From the NCBI RefSeq assembly GCF_030811685.1, contig NZ_JAUSRF010000004.1, positions 248,001 through 312,000 of the forward strand: a stretch of 64,000 bases of DNA. The letters are read 5' to 3'. This DNA is from Neorhizobium huautlense. GTDB taxonomy: Bacteria; Pseudomonadota; Alphaproteobacteria; Rhizobiales; Rhizobiaceae. Position 1 is the first letter of the stretch; every line of letters begins with the position of its first letter. Below are positions 55,046 through 64,000 of this stretch, piece by piece. The translations under genes were made by a program, and so were the position numbers. The notes beneath the pieces are model-generated. The model worked only from the letters and a program-made list of their open reading frames with translations. It searched no databases and had not been told where the DNA came from.

Positions 55046-56152
55046 GTGATCACCAGGACCAGACGTCTTCTATCCGTCACCACCGCCATGCTCGTCGCCT
55101 CGACCAGTTTTGCCTTCGCCGAGCCGAGCGCAGAGCTGGTTGCAGCCGCAAAGAAGGAAGGCATGCTCACCACTATCGCCCTGCCCCACAGCTGGTGCGG
55201 TTATGGCGAAGTCATCGCCAGCTTCAAGAAGAAATACCCGGAAATCCAGGTCAACGAATTGAACCCGGATGCCAGCTCGGGCGACGAAATCGAAGCCATC
55301 AAGGCCAACAAGGACAACAAGGGCCCGCAGGCACCTGACGTCATTGACGTCGGTCTCTCCTTCGGTCCGTCCGCCAAGAAGGAAGGCCTCATTCAGCCTT
55401 ACAAGGTCTCGACCTGGGATTCGATCCCGGACGATGCCAAGGATGCCGAAGGTTACTGGTACGGCGATTATTACGGCGTTCTGTCGTTCATCGTGAACAC
55501 CGACATCGTCAAGGAACTGCCGAAGGACTGGAAAGATCTGACCAAGTCGGATTACGCCAACTCGGTCGCTCTCGCCGGTGACCCGCGTTCGTCCAACCAG
55601 GCCGTTCAGGGCGTTTACGCCGCCGGTATCGCCGCTGGCGAAACCGATGCCACCAAGGCTGGCGAAGCCGGCCTGAACCTGTTTGCCGAAATCAACAAGG
55701 CCGGTAACTTCGTGCCCGTCATCGGCAAGTCCGCATCGCTCGCGCAGGGCTCCACCCCGATCGTCATCGCCTGGGACTATAACGGTCTCTCCTGGCGCGA
55801 CACGCTGAAGGGCAACCCGCCGCTCGAAGTCGTCGTTCCGGAATCGGGCGTTGTCGCCGGCGTTTACGTTCAGGCGATCTCCGCCTACGCGCCGCACCCG
55901 AACGCTGCCAAGCTGTGGATGGAACACATCTATTCCGACGAAGGCCAGCTCGGTTACCTGAAGGGTTATTGCCACCCGATCCGCTTCAACGATCTTGCCA
56001 AGAACAACAAGATCCCGAAGGAACTGCTCGACGCCCTGCCGCCGGCTGCAGCCTATGAAAAGGCTGTCTTCCCGACACTCGACGATCAGGACAAGGGCAA
56101 GACCGCCATCACCACCCAGTGGGACAAGGTCGTCGGCGCCAACATCCAGTAA
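55046..56152 (+). CDS. ABC transporter solute-binding protein (family 1)
   Basis: The 368-residue periplasmic protein starts at GTG 55046 after TAAGGAGG. It has a signal peptide (RRLLSVTTAMLVASTSFAFA) and a family-1 type fold: LVAAAKKEGMLTTIALPHSWCGY, PDVIDVGLSFG, YGDYYGVLSFIVNTDIV, and IVIAWDYNG. The fold class binds polyamines, Fe3+, phosphonates or thiamine-like molecules; the ligand cannot be read. The ATG at 54959 in the same frame would precede the signal by 29 residues. Confidence 0.9.
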   Translation: MITRTRRLLSVTTAMLVASTSFAFAEPSAELVAAAKKEGMLTTIALPHSWCGYGEVIASFKKKYPEIQVNELNPDASSGDEIEAIKANKDNKGPQAPDVIDVGLSFGPSAKKEGLIQPYKVSTWDSIPDDAKDAEGYWYGDYYGVLSFIVNTDIVKELPKDWKDLTKSDYANSVALAGDPRSSNQAVQGVYAAGIAAGETDATKAGEAGLNLFAEINKAGNFVPVIGKSASLAQGSTPIVIAWDYNGLSWRDTLKGNPPLEVVVPESGVVAGVYVQAISAYAPHPNAAKLWMEHIYSDEGQLGYLKGYCHPIRFNDLAKNNKIPKELLDALPPAAAYEKAVFPTLDDQDKGKTAITTQWDKVVGANIQ

Positions 56153-56171
56153 TCACTCTGGTATCGCATTG

Positions 56172-56200
56172 GCCTCTCCGCGAAAACGCGGGGAGGCTTT
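56172..56200 (+). terminator. Intra-operon hairpin after the binding-protein gene
   Basis: An 11-bp stem (56172-56182 with 56187-56197, one G-T pair) with an AAAA loop is followed by only three T residues, 20 bp after the binding-protein stop. Such structures commonly stabilise the binding-protein mRNA and attenuate permease expression. Confidence 0.7.
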
Positions 56201-56228
56201 CATTCCTCCGGCAGAAACGGCGGCATTG

Positions 56229-57104
56229 ATGTCCACCGCATCCTCTCCCCTCATCGATCGCCGCACGATCATCGACTGGCTCGGCATTGCGCCGTTCATG
56301 ATCTTCGCGCTGATGTTCCTGATTGCCCCGACGCTCTATCTGGTTAGCGGCGCGTTTTTCAACGCCGAGGGCCATTTCACCTTCGAGAACATTGCCGGTC
56401 TTTTCACGCCGACCATCATGTCCGCCTACTGGATTTCGATCAAGGTTTCGCTTGCCTCCTCGCTGGGTGGCGCGCTGATCGGATTTTTCCTGGCCTGGGC
56501 AATCGTGCTCGGTGGCCTTCCCTCGTGGATCCGCTCCGGCCTCCTGACCTTTTCCGGCGTCGCCTCCAATTTCGCCGGCGTGCCGCTGGCCTTTGCCTTC
56601 ATCGCCACGCTTGGCCGCACCGGGCTTGTGACGGTGCTGCTGCGTGACTGGTTCGGCTTCAACCTTTATTCGACGGGCTTCAACCTCCTGTCGTTCTTCG
56701 GCCTGACCATCACCTACATGTTCTTCCAGATTCCGCTCATGGTGCTGATCCTGACGCCGGCGCTGGATGGATTGAAGAAGGAATGGCGCGAGGCTTCCGA
56801 AATCCTCGGCGCCTCCAACTGGCAATACTGGCGCATGATCGGCCTGCCGATCCTGTGGCCGAGCCTGCTCGGCACCTCGCTTCTCCTGTTCGCAAACGCC
56901 TTCGGCGCCATCGCCACGGCCTATGCGCTGACCGGCGCCTCGCTCAACATCGTGCCGATCCTGCTTTACGCACAGATCCGCGGCGACGTGCTGCACAACC
57001 CGAACCTCGGCTATGCGCTGGCGCTCGGCATGATCGTGATCACCGGCCTGTCCAACATCCTCTATATCTGGCTGCGCATGCGCGCCGAACGCTGGCAGAA
57101 GTGA
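56229..57104 (+). CDS. ABC transporter permease 1
   Basis: The 291-residue permease starts MSTASSPLIDRRTIIDW. It has about six hydrophobic segments and the EAA loop LKKEWREASEILGASNWQYWRMIGLPILWP, which contacts the ATPase. It forms the membrane channel with the next gene, the two belonging to the Pot/Fbp-type group. The open frame begins much earlier but overlaps the binding-protein gene, so the internal ATG is used. Confidence 0.9.
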   Translation: MSTASSPLIDRRTIIDWLGIAPFMIFALMFLIAPTLYLVSGAFFNAEGHFTFENIAGLFTPTIMSAYWISIKVSLASSLGGALIGFFLAWAIVLGGLPSWIRSGLLTFSGVASNFAGVPLAFAFIATLGRTGLVTVLLRDWFGFNLYSTGFNLLSFFGLTITYMFFQIPLMVLILTPALDGLKKEWREASEILGASNWQYWRMIGLPILWPSLLGTSLLLFANAFGAIATAYALTGASLNIVPILLYAQIRGDVLHNPNLGYALALGMIVITGLSNILYIWLRMRAERWQK

Positions 57105-57114
57105 GGGCGCGCGC

Positions 57115-57903
57115 ATGAAGATGACCAAATTCTTCGCCTGGTTCGCCATCGCCGTTGGCGTCACCTATTTCTTCGTGCCGCTGGCCGGCACGTTCGAATT
57201 TTCGCTGCGCATGCGCCGTGGCGAATATTCGCTGGATGCCTATGGTTCGGTGTTTTCCGACGTGCAGTTCCAGCAGACCTTTGGCTTTTCCATGCTGATG
57301 GCGCTCTTTACAATCGTCTTCGGCATGCTGCTTGTCGTGCCGACCGCCTATTGGGTGCGCCTGCGCCTGCCGCAGATGCGCCCCTTCGTGGAATTCGTCA
57401 CGCTGATGCCGCTGGTCATTCCGGCCATCGTCATCGTGTTCGGTTATCTCCGGCTCTACAATTCGGCCTCCTACATTCCCTTCACCGGCTCGCTGCTCGG
57501 CACCAACATCCTCTTGGTGATGTCCTACATCACCCTGTCGCTGCCCTACATGTACCGCTCGGTCGATACCGCCATGCGCACCATCGATGTGCGCACGCTG
57601 ACGGAAGCGGCCGAAATCCTTGGCGCCAAATGGCCGACCATCATGTTCCGCTGCATCTTTCCGAACGTGATGTCCGGCGTGCTGTCGGGTGCGTTCATCA
57701 CCTTTGCCATCGTGATTGGCGAATTCACCATGGCCGCGCTTCTCAACCGTCCGGCTTTCGGCCCCTATCTGCAGCTCGTCGGCGCCAACAAGGCCTATGA
57801 GCCCTCCGCGCTCGCCATCATCGCCTTTGCCATCACCTGGCTTTCCATGGGCCTCATCCAGCTCGTGTCGCGCTTCGGCAAGCTGACACAGTCCCGTCCT
57901 TAA
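57115..57903 (+). CDS. ABC transporter permease 2
   Basis: The 262-residue permease has six hydrophobic segments. The EAA loop TLTEAAEILGAKWPTIMFRC lies near residue 160-180. It begins 10 bp after the first permease and is 11 bp ahead of the ATPase, so the importer is a single operon. Confidence 0.9.
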   Translation: MKMTKFFAWFAIAVGVTYFFVPLAGTFEFSLRMRRGEYSLDAYGSVFSDVQFQQTFGFSMLMALFTIVFGMLLVVPTAYWVRLRLPQMRPFVEFVTLMPLVIPAIVIVFGYLRLYNSASYIPFTGSLLGTNILLVMSYITLSLPYMYRSVDTAMRTIDVRTLTEAAEILGAKWPTIMFRCIFPNVMSGVLSGAFITFAIVIGEFTMAALLNRPAFGPYLQLVGANKAYEPSALAIIAFAITWLSMGLIQLVSRFGKLTQSRP

Positions 57904-57914
57904 AGGTTTAACCC

Positions 57915-58976
57915 ATGCCCTTTCTCGCACTTTCAAACATCAAGAAGAGCTTTGGCCAGACCCAGGTCGTGCATGATTTCAACATGTCGATCGAAAAGGG
58001 CGAGTTCATCTCCTTCCTCGGGCCCTCTGGCTGCGGCAAGACGACGATCCTGCGCATGATCGCCGGTTTCGAGCAGCCGAGCGGCGGCACGATTCATATC
58101 GCCGACAAGGACCAGACACGCCTGAAACCCAACCAGCGCAATATCGGCATGGTGTTCCAGGCCTATGCGCTCTTCCCCAACATGACCGTGTTCGACAACG
58201 TTGCGTTTGGCCTGAAAGTGGCAGGCCAGCCCAAGGCCGAAATCGAAAAGCGCGTGAACGAGATGCTGAAACTCATCCATCTCGAGCACCTCGCCGACCG
58301 CTACCCCTACCAGATGTCCGGCGGCCAGCAGCAACGCGTGGCACTGGCGCGTGCGCTTGCCCCGAAACCGCAGGTCCTGCTGCTCGACGAGCCGCTCTCC
58401 GCGCTGGACGCAAAGATCCGCGTGTCGCTGCGTGAGGAAATCCGCATGATCCAGCGGCAGTTGGGTATCACCACCGTGTTCGTCACGCATGACCAGGAAG
58501 AGGCGCTGTCGATCTCCGACCGTATCGTCGTCATGAATGCCGGCCGCGCCGACCAGATCGGCACCCCTTCGGATATCTATAATCGCCCGGCCACCCGCTT
58601 CGTCGCCTCTTTCGTCGGCACGCTCAACATCATCAAGGCGACCGTCGTCGATCCGTCAGCGTCGACCGTAACGGTTGGCGGCCAGACGCTTACCCTGCGT
58701 GAATCGATCGCCGACAAGACCGGTGGCGAAAAGATTTCGCTGGCGCTGCGCCCCGAAGCGGGTTCGATCGCCGAGGGTGCGAAGGGCGATACCGCGGTCA
58801 CCGGCAAGGTCGTGTCCGCGAACTTCCTCGGCTCGGTAGTGCGCACCCGCATCGATGTCGGCGGCAACGTCATTTCCTTCGATATGTTCAATTCGCCGGA
58901 TCTCGTCATGCCGACGCCGGACGAAGTGGTCACGCTGCGTTTTTCCGCCGGTGACCTTCTGGTCATCCGCGATTAA
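57915..58976 (+). CDS. ABC transporter ATPase with TOBE domain
   Basis: The 353-residue ATPase has Walker A GPSGCGKTT (36-44), Q-loop FQAYALFPNMTV, signature MSGGQQQRVALARAL, Walker B VLLLDEPLSALDAK, and the switch His in VFVTHDQEEAL. The C-terminal third is a TOBE/regulatory domain (LRPEAGSIAEG region). It powers the importer encoded just upstream. Confidence 0.95.
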   Translation: MPFLALSNIKKSFGQTQVVHDFNMSIEKGEFISFLGPSGCGKTTILRMIAGFEQPSGGTIHIADKDQTRLKPNQRNIGMVFQAYALFPNMTVFDNVAFGLKVAGQPKAEIEKRVNEMLKLIHLEHLADRYPYQMSGGQQQRVALARALAPKPQVLLLDEPLSALDAKIRVSLREEIRMIQRQLGITTVFVTHDQEEALSISDRIVVMNAGRADQIGTPSDIYNRPATRFVASFVGTLNIIKATVVDPSASTVTVGGQTLTLRESIADKTGGEKISLALRPEAGSIAEGAKGDTAVTGKVVSANFLGSVVRTRIDVGGNVISFDMFNSPDLVMPTPDEVVTLRFSAGDLLVIRD

Positions 58977-59303
58977 TTTTAGCGACCCCTTGTGGAAAAC
59001 GATGGTCACGCCGCATTTTGTGATCACCGATTGCGAAAAAACGTAAAGGGCCGTGAACGGCGGAAAAAGCCGCCCAAAAACGGCACTTGCAGCCGTTCGT
59101 GAGGATCGCTCACAAAGCCCGGTTTTCCGGGCTTTTCGCTAGTGCGAAAGATGCGGCAGCGCACAATAATTGTGGTGGTTGGAGAGCCCCGCCACACCGG
59201 CCAGCTACGCTAACCTGCTCGTTTTCGGGGCGTTTCTACCCTTGCAAAGCCAAAAACTTTTTGAGAGACCGGATAAAGGCACAGGAAAGAAAGGCAGGGT
59301 TTC
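58977..59303. other. 327-bp gap with one hairpin terminator
   Basis: Apart from a 9-bp GC-rich hairpin at 59114-59137 (AAAGCCCGG pairing with CCGGGCTTT around TTTT), no gene or clear promoter is evident. The hairpin ends about 140 bp after the importer ATPase and may terminate the operon. Confidence 0.5.
59114..59137 (+). terminator. Probable terminator of the ABC importer operon
   Basis: A perfect 9-bp stem AAAGCCCGG/CCGGGCTTT with a T4 loop is followed by a short T-stretch. Confidence 0.7.
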
Positions 59304-59894
59304 ATGCGGAACACCGACAGCGTTTCAATCTTCGAAATGTTTTCCGAGATCGCGGTGGCGATCAACGAAAACAGCCACCGTCTGGTGCTGTTGACGGACA
59401 AGGAAGGTCGCGGCGACCACGGTGCCGTGACGCCGGACATGTTCGACGCGATCGAAGCCGAACTTGCCGGCCTTGAACCGTCGGAATGGACCCCTGGCCG
59501 CTATTTCGACCTTGCCGCCGAAACACTTCTCACCATTCCGGGCGTCGCGCCCCGCCTTTATGCCAGCGCATTCCGCCGCGCCGGCAGCGCCCTGATGCGC
59601 AAACGCTCCATTCTCGCCGAGGATTTCGGCAGCGCCTTTGCCGCAATGGCCACCAGCTTTCGCGATCACGCCGAGCGGGAACCCGGCGGCGCGGAAATCG
59701 CCGTCGTGTGGCAACGTGCGGCAAAAGCCTATGCGATGGAATCCGCCGCCGGTGGCAAGCTGTCCGCCTGTCTGCAGGCCGCCACCGAGGCGGCCGAAGA
59801 ACAGCCGGCCGGTTTTCCAAAACCCGGGGCTGGAGAACTCTCTTCCATCCTCGTCATTCGCGCCATGCGTGATGCGCTGAGCCAGGAAAATTGA
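59304..59894 (+). CDS. Divergent DhaL/DAK2-like domain protein
   Basis: The 196-residue protein resembles the DhaL (dihydroxyacetone kinase L-subunit) helical barrel. TDKEGRGDHGAVTPDMFDAI stands in place of the ADP/Mg motif DxxxGDGDxG. APRLYASAFRRAGSALM matches the GxxSxLYxxFFxxA helix, and the end is rich in AAxEAAEE-type repeats. One of the key aspartates is replaced by Arg (GRGDHG), so Mg-ADP binding may be altered. No kinase or phosphotransferase partner is adjacent. The assignment is by pattern only. Confidence 0.6.
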   Translation: MRNTDSVSIFEMFSEIAVAINENSHRLVLLTDKEGRGDHGAVTPDMFDAIEAELAGLEPSEWTPGRYFDLAAETLLTIPGVAPRLYASAFRRAGSALMRKRSILAEDFGSAFAAMATSFRDHAEREPGGAEIAVVWQRAAKAYAMESAAGGKLSACLQAATEAAEEQPAGFPKPGAGELSSILVIRAMRDALSQEN

Positions 59895-59949
59895 ATTTTT
59901 CGCAAATTCCCGCCATGCGGGTGTCACATGCCTCACCTAACGTCATGCC

Positions 59950-60837
59950 ATGCACGATGACGATATCTCTCTGCCCGAAAACCGTGTTCGACAACTGATT
60001 GCGGATCACACCCCGCAATGGGCAGAGCTGCCCTGCGAGCGCCTCGCCTCTTCCGGCACGGACAATGCGCTTTACCGGCTTGGTGACGTGCTTCTGCTGC
60101 GGCTGCCGCGCCGAGGCCACGCCGTTGATCTGGCTCGCAAGGAACTGGACTGGCTGCCATATATGCAGGGCCTGCCGCTCGCCGTGCCGAACCTGCGATA
60201 TCGCGGCACGGCCGACCTCGATCAACCTCTTGATTTCGGCATCTTCGACTGGCTCATGGGCGATATCGCCACCCCCGACAAGATCTCCGATCCGTTCCAG
60301 GCGGCAGACGATCTCGCCGCCTTCCTTCGTGCGTTACATCTGAAACATACCAAGGACGCGCCTCGATCTGGCCCGCTCAACAACCGCCGTGGCGTCGCGC
60401 TTGACGATCTCTCCGCCGTCACCCTGCCGGCCATCGACATTCTCGCCGACGAGATCGACAGCGAAGCGGCACACGCACTCTGGAAACGCGCCTGCACCCT
60501 GCCCTTGCCTGAACAGGCCGTGTGGCTTCATGGAGACCTGAAGGCCGACAATCTGCTTGCCCGCAATGGCCGACTTCACGCTGTCCTCGACTGGGGGCTC
60601 GCCGCCGTCGGCGATCCGGCCGCCGATTATGCCACCGCATGGGTCTTTATCGATCCCACAGCCCGTGACCATTTTCGCAAGGCGCTCGACTTGTCGGATG
60701 AGGACTGGCTGCGCGCAGAAGGCTGGGCGCTCTACGGCGCCGTTATCGCATTGAGCTATTACCGAGGCGGCCGCAACGAGGCCTTGTGCCGACAATGCCG
60801 GGTGACGTTGGATCGGCTCGGCTTGCTTCTCGCCTGA
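59950..60837 (+). CDS. Aminoglycoside phosphotransferase-fold kinase
   Basis: The 295-residue protein has a small kinase-like fold: LASSGTDNALYRLGDVLLLRLP (nucleotide loop region), the catalytic loop WLHGDLKADNLLARNG (Asp about 197), and the metal-binding AVLDWGLAAVGDPAADYA. The family phosphorylates small molecules such as homoserine, choline or aminoglycosides; a resistance role should not be inferred. It lies 55 bp after the DhaL-like gene. Confidence 0.9.
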   Translation: MHDDDISLPENRVRQLIADHTPQWAELPCERLASSGTDNALYRLGDVLLLRLPRRGHAVDLARKELDWLPYMQGLPLAVPNLRYRGTADLDQPLDFGIFDWLMGDIATPDKISDPFQAADDLAAFLRALHLKHTKDAPRSGPLNNRRGVALDDLSAVTLPAIDILADEIDSEAAHALWKRACTLPLPEQAVWLHGDLKADNLLARNGRLHAVLDWGLAAVGDPAADYATAWVFIDPTARDHFRKALDLSDEDWLRAEGWALYGAVIALSYYRGGRNEALCRQCRVTLDRLGLLLA

Positions 60838-60855
60838 ACGCCGCCGCCCCCTTGG

Positions 60856-60943
60856 CGTCACCCTCGGGCATGTCCCGAGGGTCTAAGCACGTCACCAAAA
60901 TCGCGACGTAGCGGATGCTCGGGACAAGCCCGAGCATGACGAC
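60856..60943. repeat. Dispersed intergenic palindromic repeat, copy B
   Basis: Arms CGTCACCCTCGGGCATGTCC and ACAAGCCCGAGCATGACGACG's core are arranged as in the copy at 22919-23006, with CTAAGCACG between them. It again lies between the ends of two convergent genes. Confidence 0.75.
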
Positions 60944-60959
60944 GTGGTGACGACGCGGC

Positions 60960-63900
60960 TCAGGCCGCCTCATCCTTGGCAGCACTTTGCGGCACATAGT
61001 TCAGCACCGGCCCCAGCCAGCGCTCGACCTCCTCGATCGCCATGCCCTTGCGGGCCGCATAGTCCTGCACCTGGTCGCGCTCCACCTTGGCGACGCCAAA
61101 ATAGTAGCTGTCCGGGTGGCCGATATAGAGGCCGGAAACCGACGAGCCCGGCCACATGGCGTAGCTTTCGGTCAGCTCGACTCCGGTTGCCGCCGTCGCA
61201 TCGAGCAGACGGAACAGCGTGTCCTTTTCCGTATGGTCGGGCTGGGCTGGATAACCGGGCGCCGGGCGAATGCCGGCATATTCCTCGTGGATCAGGTCTT
61301 CGTTGGCATAGGCCTCGTCCGGCGCGTAACCCCAGAATTCCTTACGCACACGCTGGTGCATGCGCTCGGCAAAAGCCTCGGCAAAACGGTCGGCCAGAGC
61401 TTTGACGAGGATCGACGAATAATCGTCATTGGCGCGTTCGAAACGTTCGGCGATCGCCACTTCCTCGATACCGGCAGTGACGACGAAACCACCGACGTAA
61501 TCTTTCTTGCCACTATCGACCGGCGCCACGAAGTCGGACAGTGCCACGTTCGGACGACCATCGCGCTTCGAAAGCTGCTGGCGCAGCGTGAAGAAGGTCG
61601 CGGCCTCTTCGGTCCGGCTTTCGTCGGTGTAAACGCGGATATCGTCACCCACCGTATTGGCCGGCCAGAAACCGATAACGGCGCGCGGACGGAACCAGTT
61701 TTCGGCGATGACCTTTTTCAGCATCGCCTGTGCATCTGTCCACAGCTGGCGGGCCGCTTCGCCCTGCTTCTCGTCTTCGAGAATGGCGGGGTAACGTCCC
61801 TTCAACTCCCATGTCTGGAAGAACGGCGTCCAGTCGATATATTTCGACAGCTCTTCGAGATCGTAGGTTTCGAAAATCTTCGTGCCGAAAAACTGCGGCT
61901 TGACCGGGGTGTAGGCATCCCAATCCACCTTCTGGGCATTTTCACGGGCTCTGCTGAGCGGCAGGCGCACCTTCTCCGCCTCTGAGCGGGCATGCGCCGC
62001 CGCCACCTTGGCATATTCCTCGCGAATATCGGCGACATATTTTTCGCGGCCGTCCTGCGACAACAGGTTCGACACCACGCCCACCGCACGCGATGCATCG
62101 GTGACGTAAACCGTCTGGCCCTTGTTATAGCCCGGATGGATTTTTACCGCCGTATGGACACGGCTGGTCGTCGCGCCACCAATCAGCAGCGGGATCTCAA
62201 ACCCCTGACGTTCCATTTCGGCAGCCACATGCACCATCTCGTCCAGCGACGGCGTGATCAGGCCGGACAGGCCGATGACATCGACCTTTTCGGCAATCGC
62301 CGTTTCGAGGATCTTTGTCGCCGGCACCATGACGCCGAGATCGATGATCTCGTAATTGTTGCAGGCCAAAACGACGCCGACAATGTTCTTGCCGATATCG
62401 TGGACATCGCCCTTCACGGTCGCCATCAAGATCTTGCCGGCAGCCTTCTTGTCCTCGCCGCCGTTGAGGCGCTTCTCCTCTTCCATGTAAGGCAGAAGAA
62501 CGGCCACGGCCTGTTTCATCACGCGGGCGGATTTCACCACCTGCGGCAGGAACATTTTGCCCGATCCGAAGAGGTCGCCAACCACGTTCATGCCGGCCAT
62601 CAGCGGGCCTTCGATGACATGCAACGGACGCTCGGCCTGAAGGCGCGCCTCTTCCGTATCGGCCTCGATATATTCGGTAATGCCGTTAACCAGCGCATGC
62701 GAGATACGCTCTTCCACGGAGCGTTCGCGCCAGGACAGATCCTGCACCTTGGCCTCGCGGCCGGGACCGCCACGGAAACGCTCTGCCACTTCCAGCAGGC
62801 GCTCGGTGCCATCGGCGCGGCGGTTCAGCACCACGTCTTCGCAGGCCTCGCGCAATTCCGGATCGATCTGATCATAAACGGCCAGTTGGCCGGCATTGAC
62901 GATGCCCATATCCATGCCCGCCTGGATAGCGTGGTAGAGGAACACGGCATGCATGGCCTCGCGCACCGGCTCATTGCCGCGGAACGAAAAGGACAGGTTG
63001 GAAACGCCGCCGGAAATATGCACGAGCGGCATCTTTTCACGGATCGTGCGGGTCGCCTCGATGAAGTCGACGCCGTAATTGTTGTGTTCCTCGATGCCGG
63101 TGGCAACCGCAAACACGTTCGGGTCGAAGATGATGTCTTCCGGCGGGAAACCCGCCTGTTCGGTCAGGATCTTGTAGGCTCTGCTGCAGATCTCGACCTT
63201 GCGCTCATACGTATCCGCCTGCCCCGTTTCATCGAAGGCCATGACGACGACGGCCGCGCCATAGGAACGCACCAGCTTTGCCTGACGGACAAAGTTCTCC
63301 TCGCCTTCCTTTAGCGAGATCGAATTGACGATCGACTTGCCCTGCACGCATTTCAGGCCGGCTTCGATGATCTCGAATTTCGAGCTATCGATCATGATCG
63401 GCACGCGGGCGATATCCGGCTCGGCAGCGATCAGGTTCAGGAACTCGACCATCGCCTTCTCGGAATCGATCAGGCCTTCGTCCATGTTGATGTCGATGAC
63501 CTGCGCGCCGTTTTCGACCTGATCGCGGGCGACGGCGAGCGCGGCGGTATAATCGCCGGCGGTGATCAGCTTGCGGAATTTGGCCGAACCGGTGACGTTG
63601 GTGCGCTCGCCGACATTGACGAACGGAATGTCCCTGGTGAGCGTGAAGGGTTCGAGACCCGACAGCGACATAAAAGGCTTATGTTCCGGGATCGGGCGCG
63701 GCTTGTGTTTGGCAACAGCTTCAGCAATCGCACGGATATGGTCCGGCGTCGAACCGCAGCAACCGCCGACGATGTTGACGAGGCCTTCCTTGGCAAAACC
63801 CTCGACCTGTGCGGCCATGATTTCCGGGGTTTCGTCATACTGGCCAAACTCGTTCGGCAGGCCGGCATTCGGATAGGCGCAGATGAACGTGTCGGCAACG

Positions 63901-64000
63901 GCAGACAGTTCCTGCAGATGCGGACGCATGGCGTCGGCACCGAGCGCACAGTTGAGGCCGATCGTGAACGGGTTGGAATGGCTGACCGAATCCCAGAAGG
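60960..64000 (-). CDS. metH: Cobalamin-dependent methionine synthase (5' end outside window)
   Basis: About 1013 C-terminal residues are visible, continuing past the right edge. The homocysteine-domain end is present ([23 protein letters not shown] with zinc-ligand Cys pair), then the pterin domain ([11 protein letters not shown] and [10 protein letters not shown]). The cobalamin domain follows, with the [14 protein letters not shown]is ligand, then the C-terminal activation domain ([15 protein letters not shown]). It transfers methyl from methyl-THF, made by MetF, to homocysteine. The length fits a full-size MetH of about 1250 residues. Confidence 0.97.
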   Translation of the reverse strand, partial: FWDSVSHSNPFTIGLNCALGADAMRPHLQELSAVADTFICAYPNAGLPNEFGQYDETPEIMAAQVEGFAKEGLVNIVGGCCGSTPDHIRAIAEAVAKHKPRPIPEHKPFMSLSGLEPFTLTRDIPFVNVGERTNVTGSAKFRKLITAGDYTAALAVARDQVENGAQVIDINMDEGLIDSEKAMVEFLNLIAAEPDIARVPIMIDSSKFEIIEAGLKCVQGKSIVNSISLKEGEENFVRQAKLVRSYGAAVVVMAFDETGQADTYERKVEICSRAYKILTEQAGFPPEDIIFDPNVFAVATGIEEHNNYGVDFIEATRTIREKMPLVHISGGVSNLSFSFRGNEPVREAMHAVFLYHAIQAGMDMGIVNAGQLAVYDQIDPELREACEDVVLNRRADGTERLLEVAERFRGGPGREAKVQDLSWRERSVEERISHALVNGITEYIEADTEEARLQAERPLHVIEGPLMAGMNVVGDLFGSGKMFLPQVVKSARVMKQAVAVLLPYMEEEKRLNGGEDKKAAGKILMATVKGDVHDIGKNIVGVVLACNNYEIIDLGVMVPATKILETAIAEKVDVIGLSGLITPSLDEMVHVAAEMERQGFEIPLLIGGATTSRVHTAVKIHPGYNKGQTVYVTDASRAVGVVSNLLSQDGREKYVADIREEYAKVAAAHARSEAEKVRLPLSRARENAQKVDWDAYTPVKPQFFGTKIFETYDLEELSKYIDWTPFFQTWELKGRYPAILEDEKQGEAARQLWTDAQAMLKKVIAENWFRPRAVIGFWPANTVGDDIRVYTDESRTEEAATFFTLRQQLSKRDGRPNVALSDFVAPVDSGKKDYVGGFVVTAGIEEVAIAERFERANDDYSSILVKALADRFAEAFAERMHQRVRKEFWGYAPDEAYANEDLIHEEYAGIRPAPGYPAQPDHTEKDTLFRLLDATAATGVELTESYAMWPGSSVSGLYIGHPDSYYFGVAKVERDQVQDYAARKGMAIEEVERWLGPVLNYVPQSAAKDEAA

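Noticed and set aside
1..64000. CRISPR arrays, insertion sequences, tRNA genes, prophage genes
   Set aside because: I looked for regularly spaced repeats, transposase motifs and tRNA-like TTCGA-loop segments and found no convincing case.

Overview
The window is a GC-rich, gene-dense chromosomal segment from an alphaproteobacterium, almost certainly a member of the Rhizobiaceae (Agrobacterium/Rhizobium-like). The main grounds are the order of the division and cell-wall cluster, the betaine-lipid genes btaA-btaB, a PPi-dependent phosphofructokinase, an ArsR-methyltransferase fusion ahead of metF, and TTAA-N7-TTAA (CtrA-type) motifs. This assignment is inferred from protein character and gene order. 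No database search was possible.

Layout. 1-918 is the 3' end of an MFS transporter. 998-1758 holds two tandem copies of a tiny two-gene membrane-protein module, each apparently needing a -1 frameshift. 1790-15660 is the dcw cluster on the minus strand (mraZ-rsmH-ftsL-ftsI-murE-murF-mraY-murD-ftsW-murG-murC-murB). It is driven from a promoter region with four 10-bp-phased TGGG boxes (15849-15883). rnpB lies behind it on the same strand. 16652-30115 is a mixed region: an FAD oxidoreductase, a muramoyl amidase with a TerB/DnaJ protein, pfp, a LysE-type protein, a lytic transglycosylase, a serine hydrolase, btaAB with candidate Pho boxes, a GH25 muramidase, an MltB-type transglycosylase, a DMT transporter and a 25-residue membrane peptide.

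30248-32179 is metF plus an ArsR-methyltransferase fusion with a perfect palindrome in front; metH lies at the far right edge. 32331-46197 carries ettA, a GT-C-like membrane protein, a lysophospholipase-like hydrolase, a CoA-transferase/ThDP-enzyme pair, RidA, small metabolic genes, an L,D-transpeptidase, a DKNYY protein, a stand-alone ClpX-type zinc-finger protein and an orphan ParA. 46431-53836, all minus strand, looks like a catabolic set for a gamma-glutamylated amino-alcohol such as ethanolamine: permease, PuuA-like ligase, alcohol and aldehyde dehydrogenases, and an N-formylglutamate-amidohydrolase-type hydrolase. A toxin-antitoxin pair is lodged inside it. 54008-58976 is an RpiR regulator followed by a four-gene ABC importer. 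59304-60837 holds a DhaL-like protein and a phosphotransferase-fold protein, followed by a dispersed repeat and metH (5' end outside the window).

The most unusual feature is the duplicated microprotein module at 998-1758. Both copies keep the same -1 frame relation, a conserved C-terminal frame, and an ATGA stop/start overlap with a 41-residue membrane protein.
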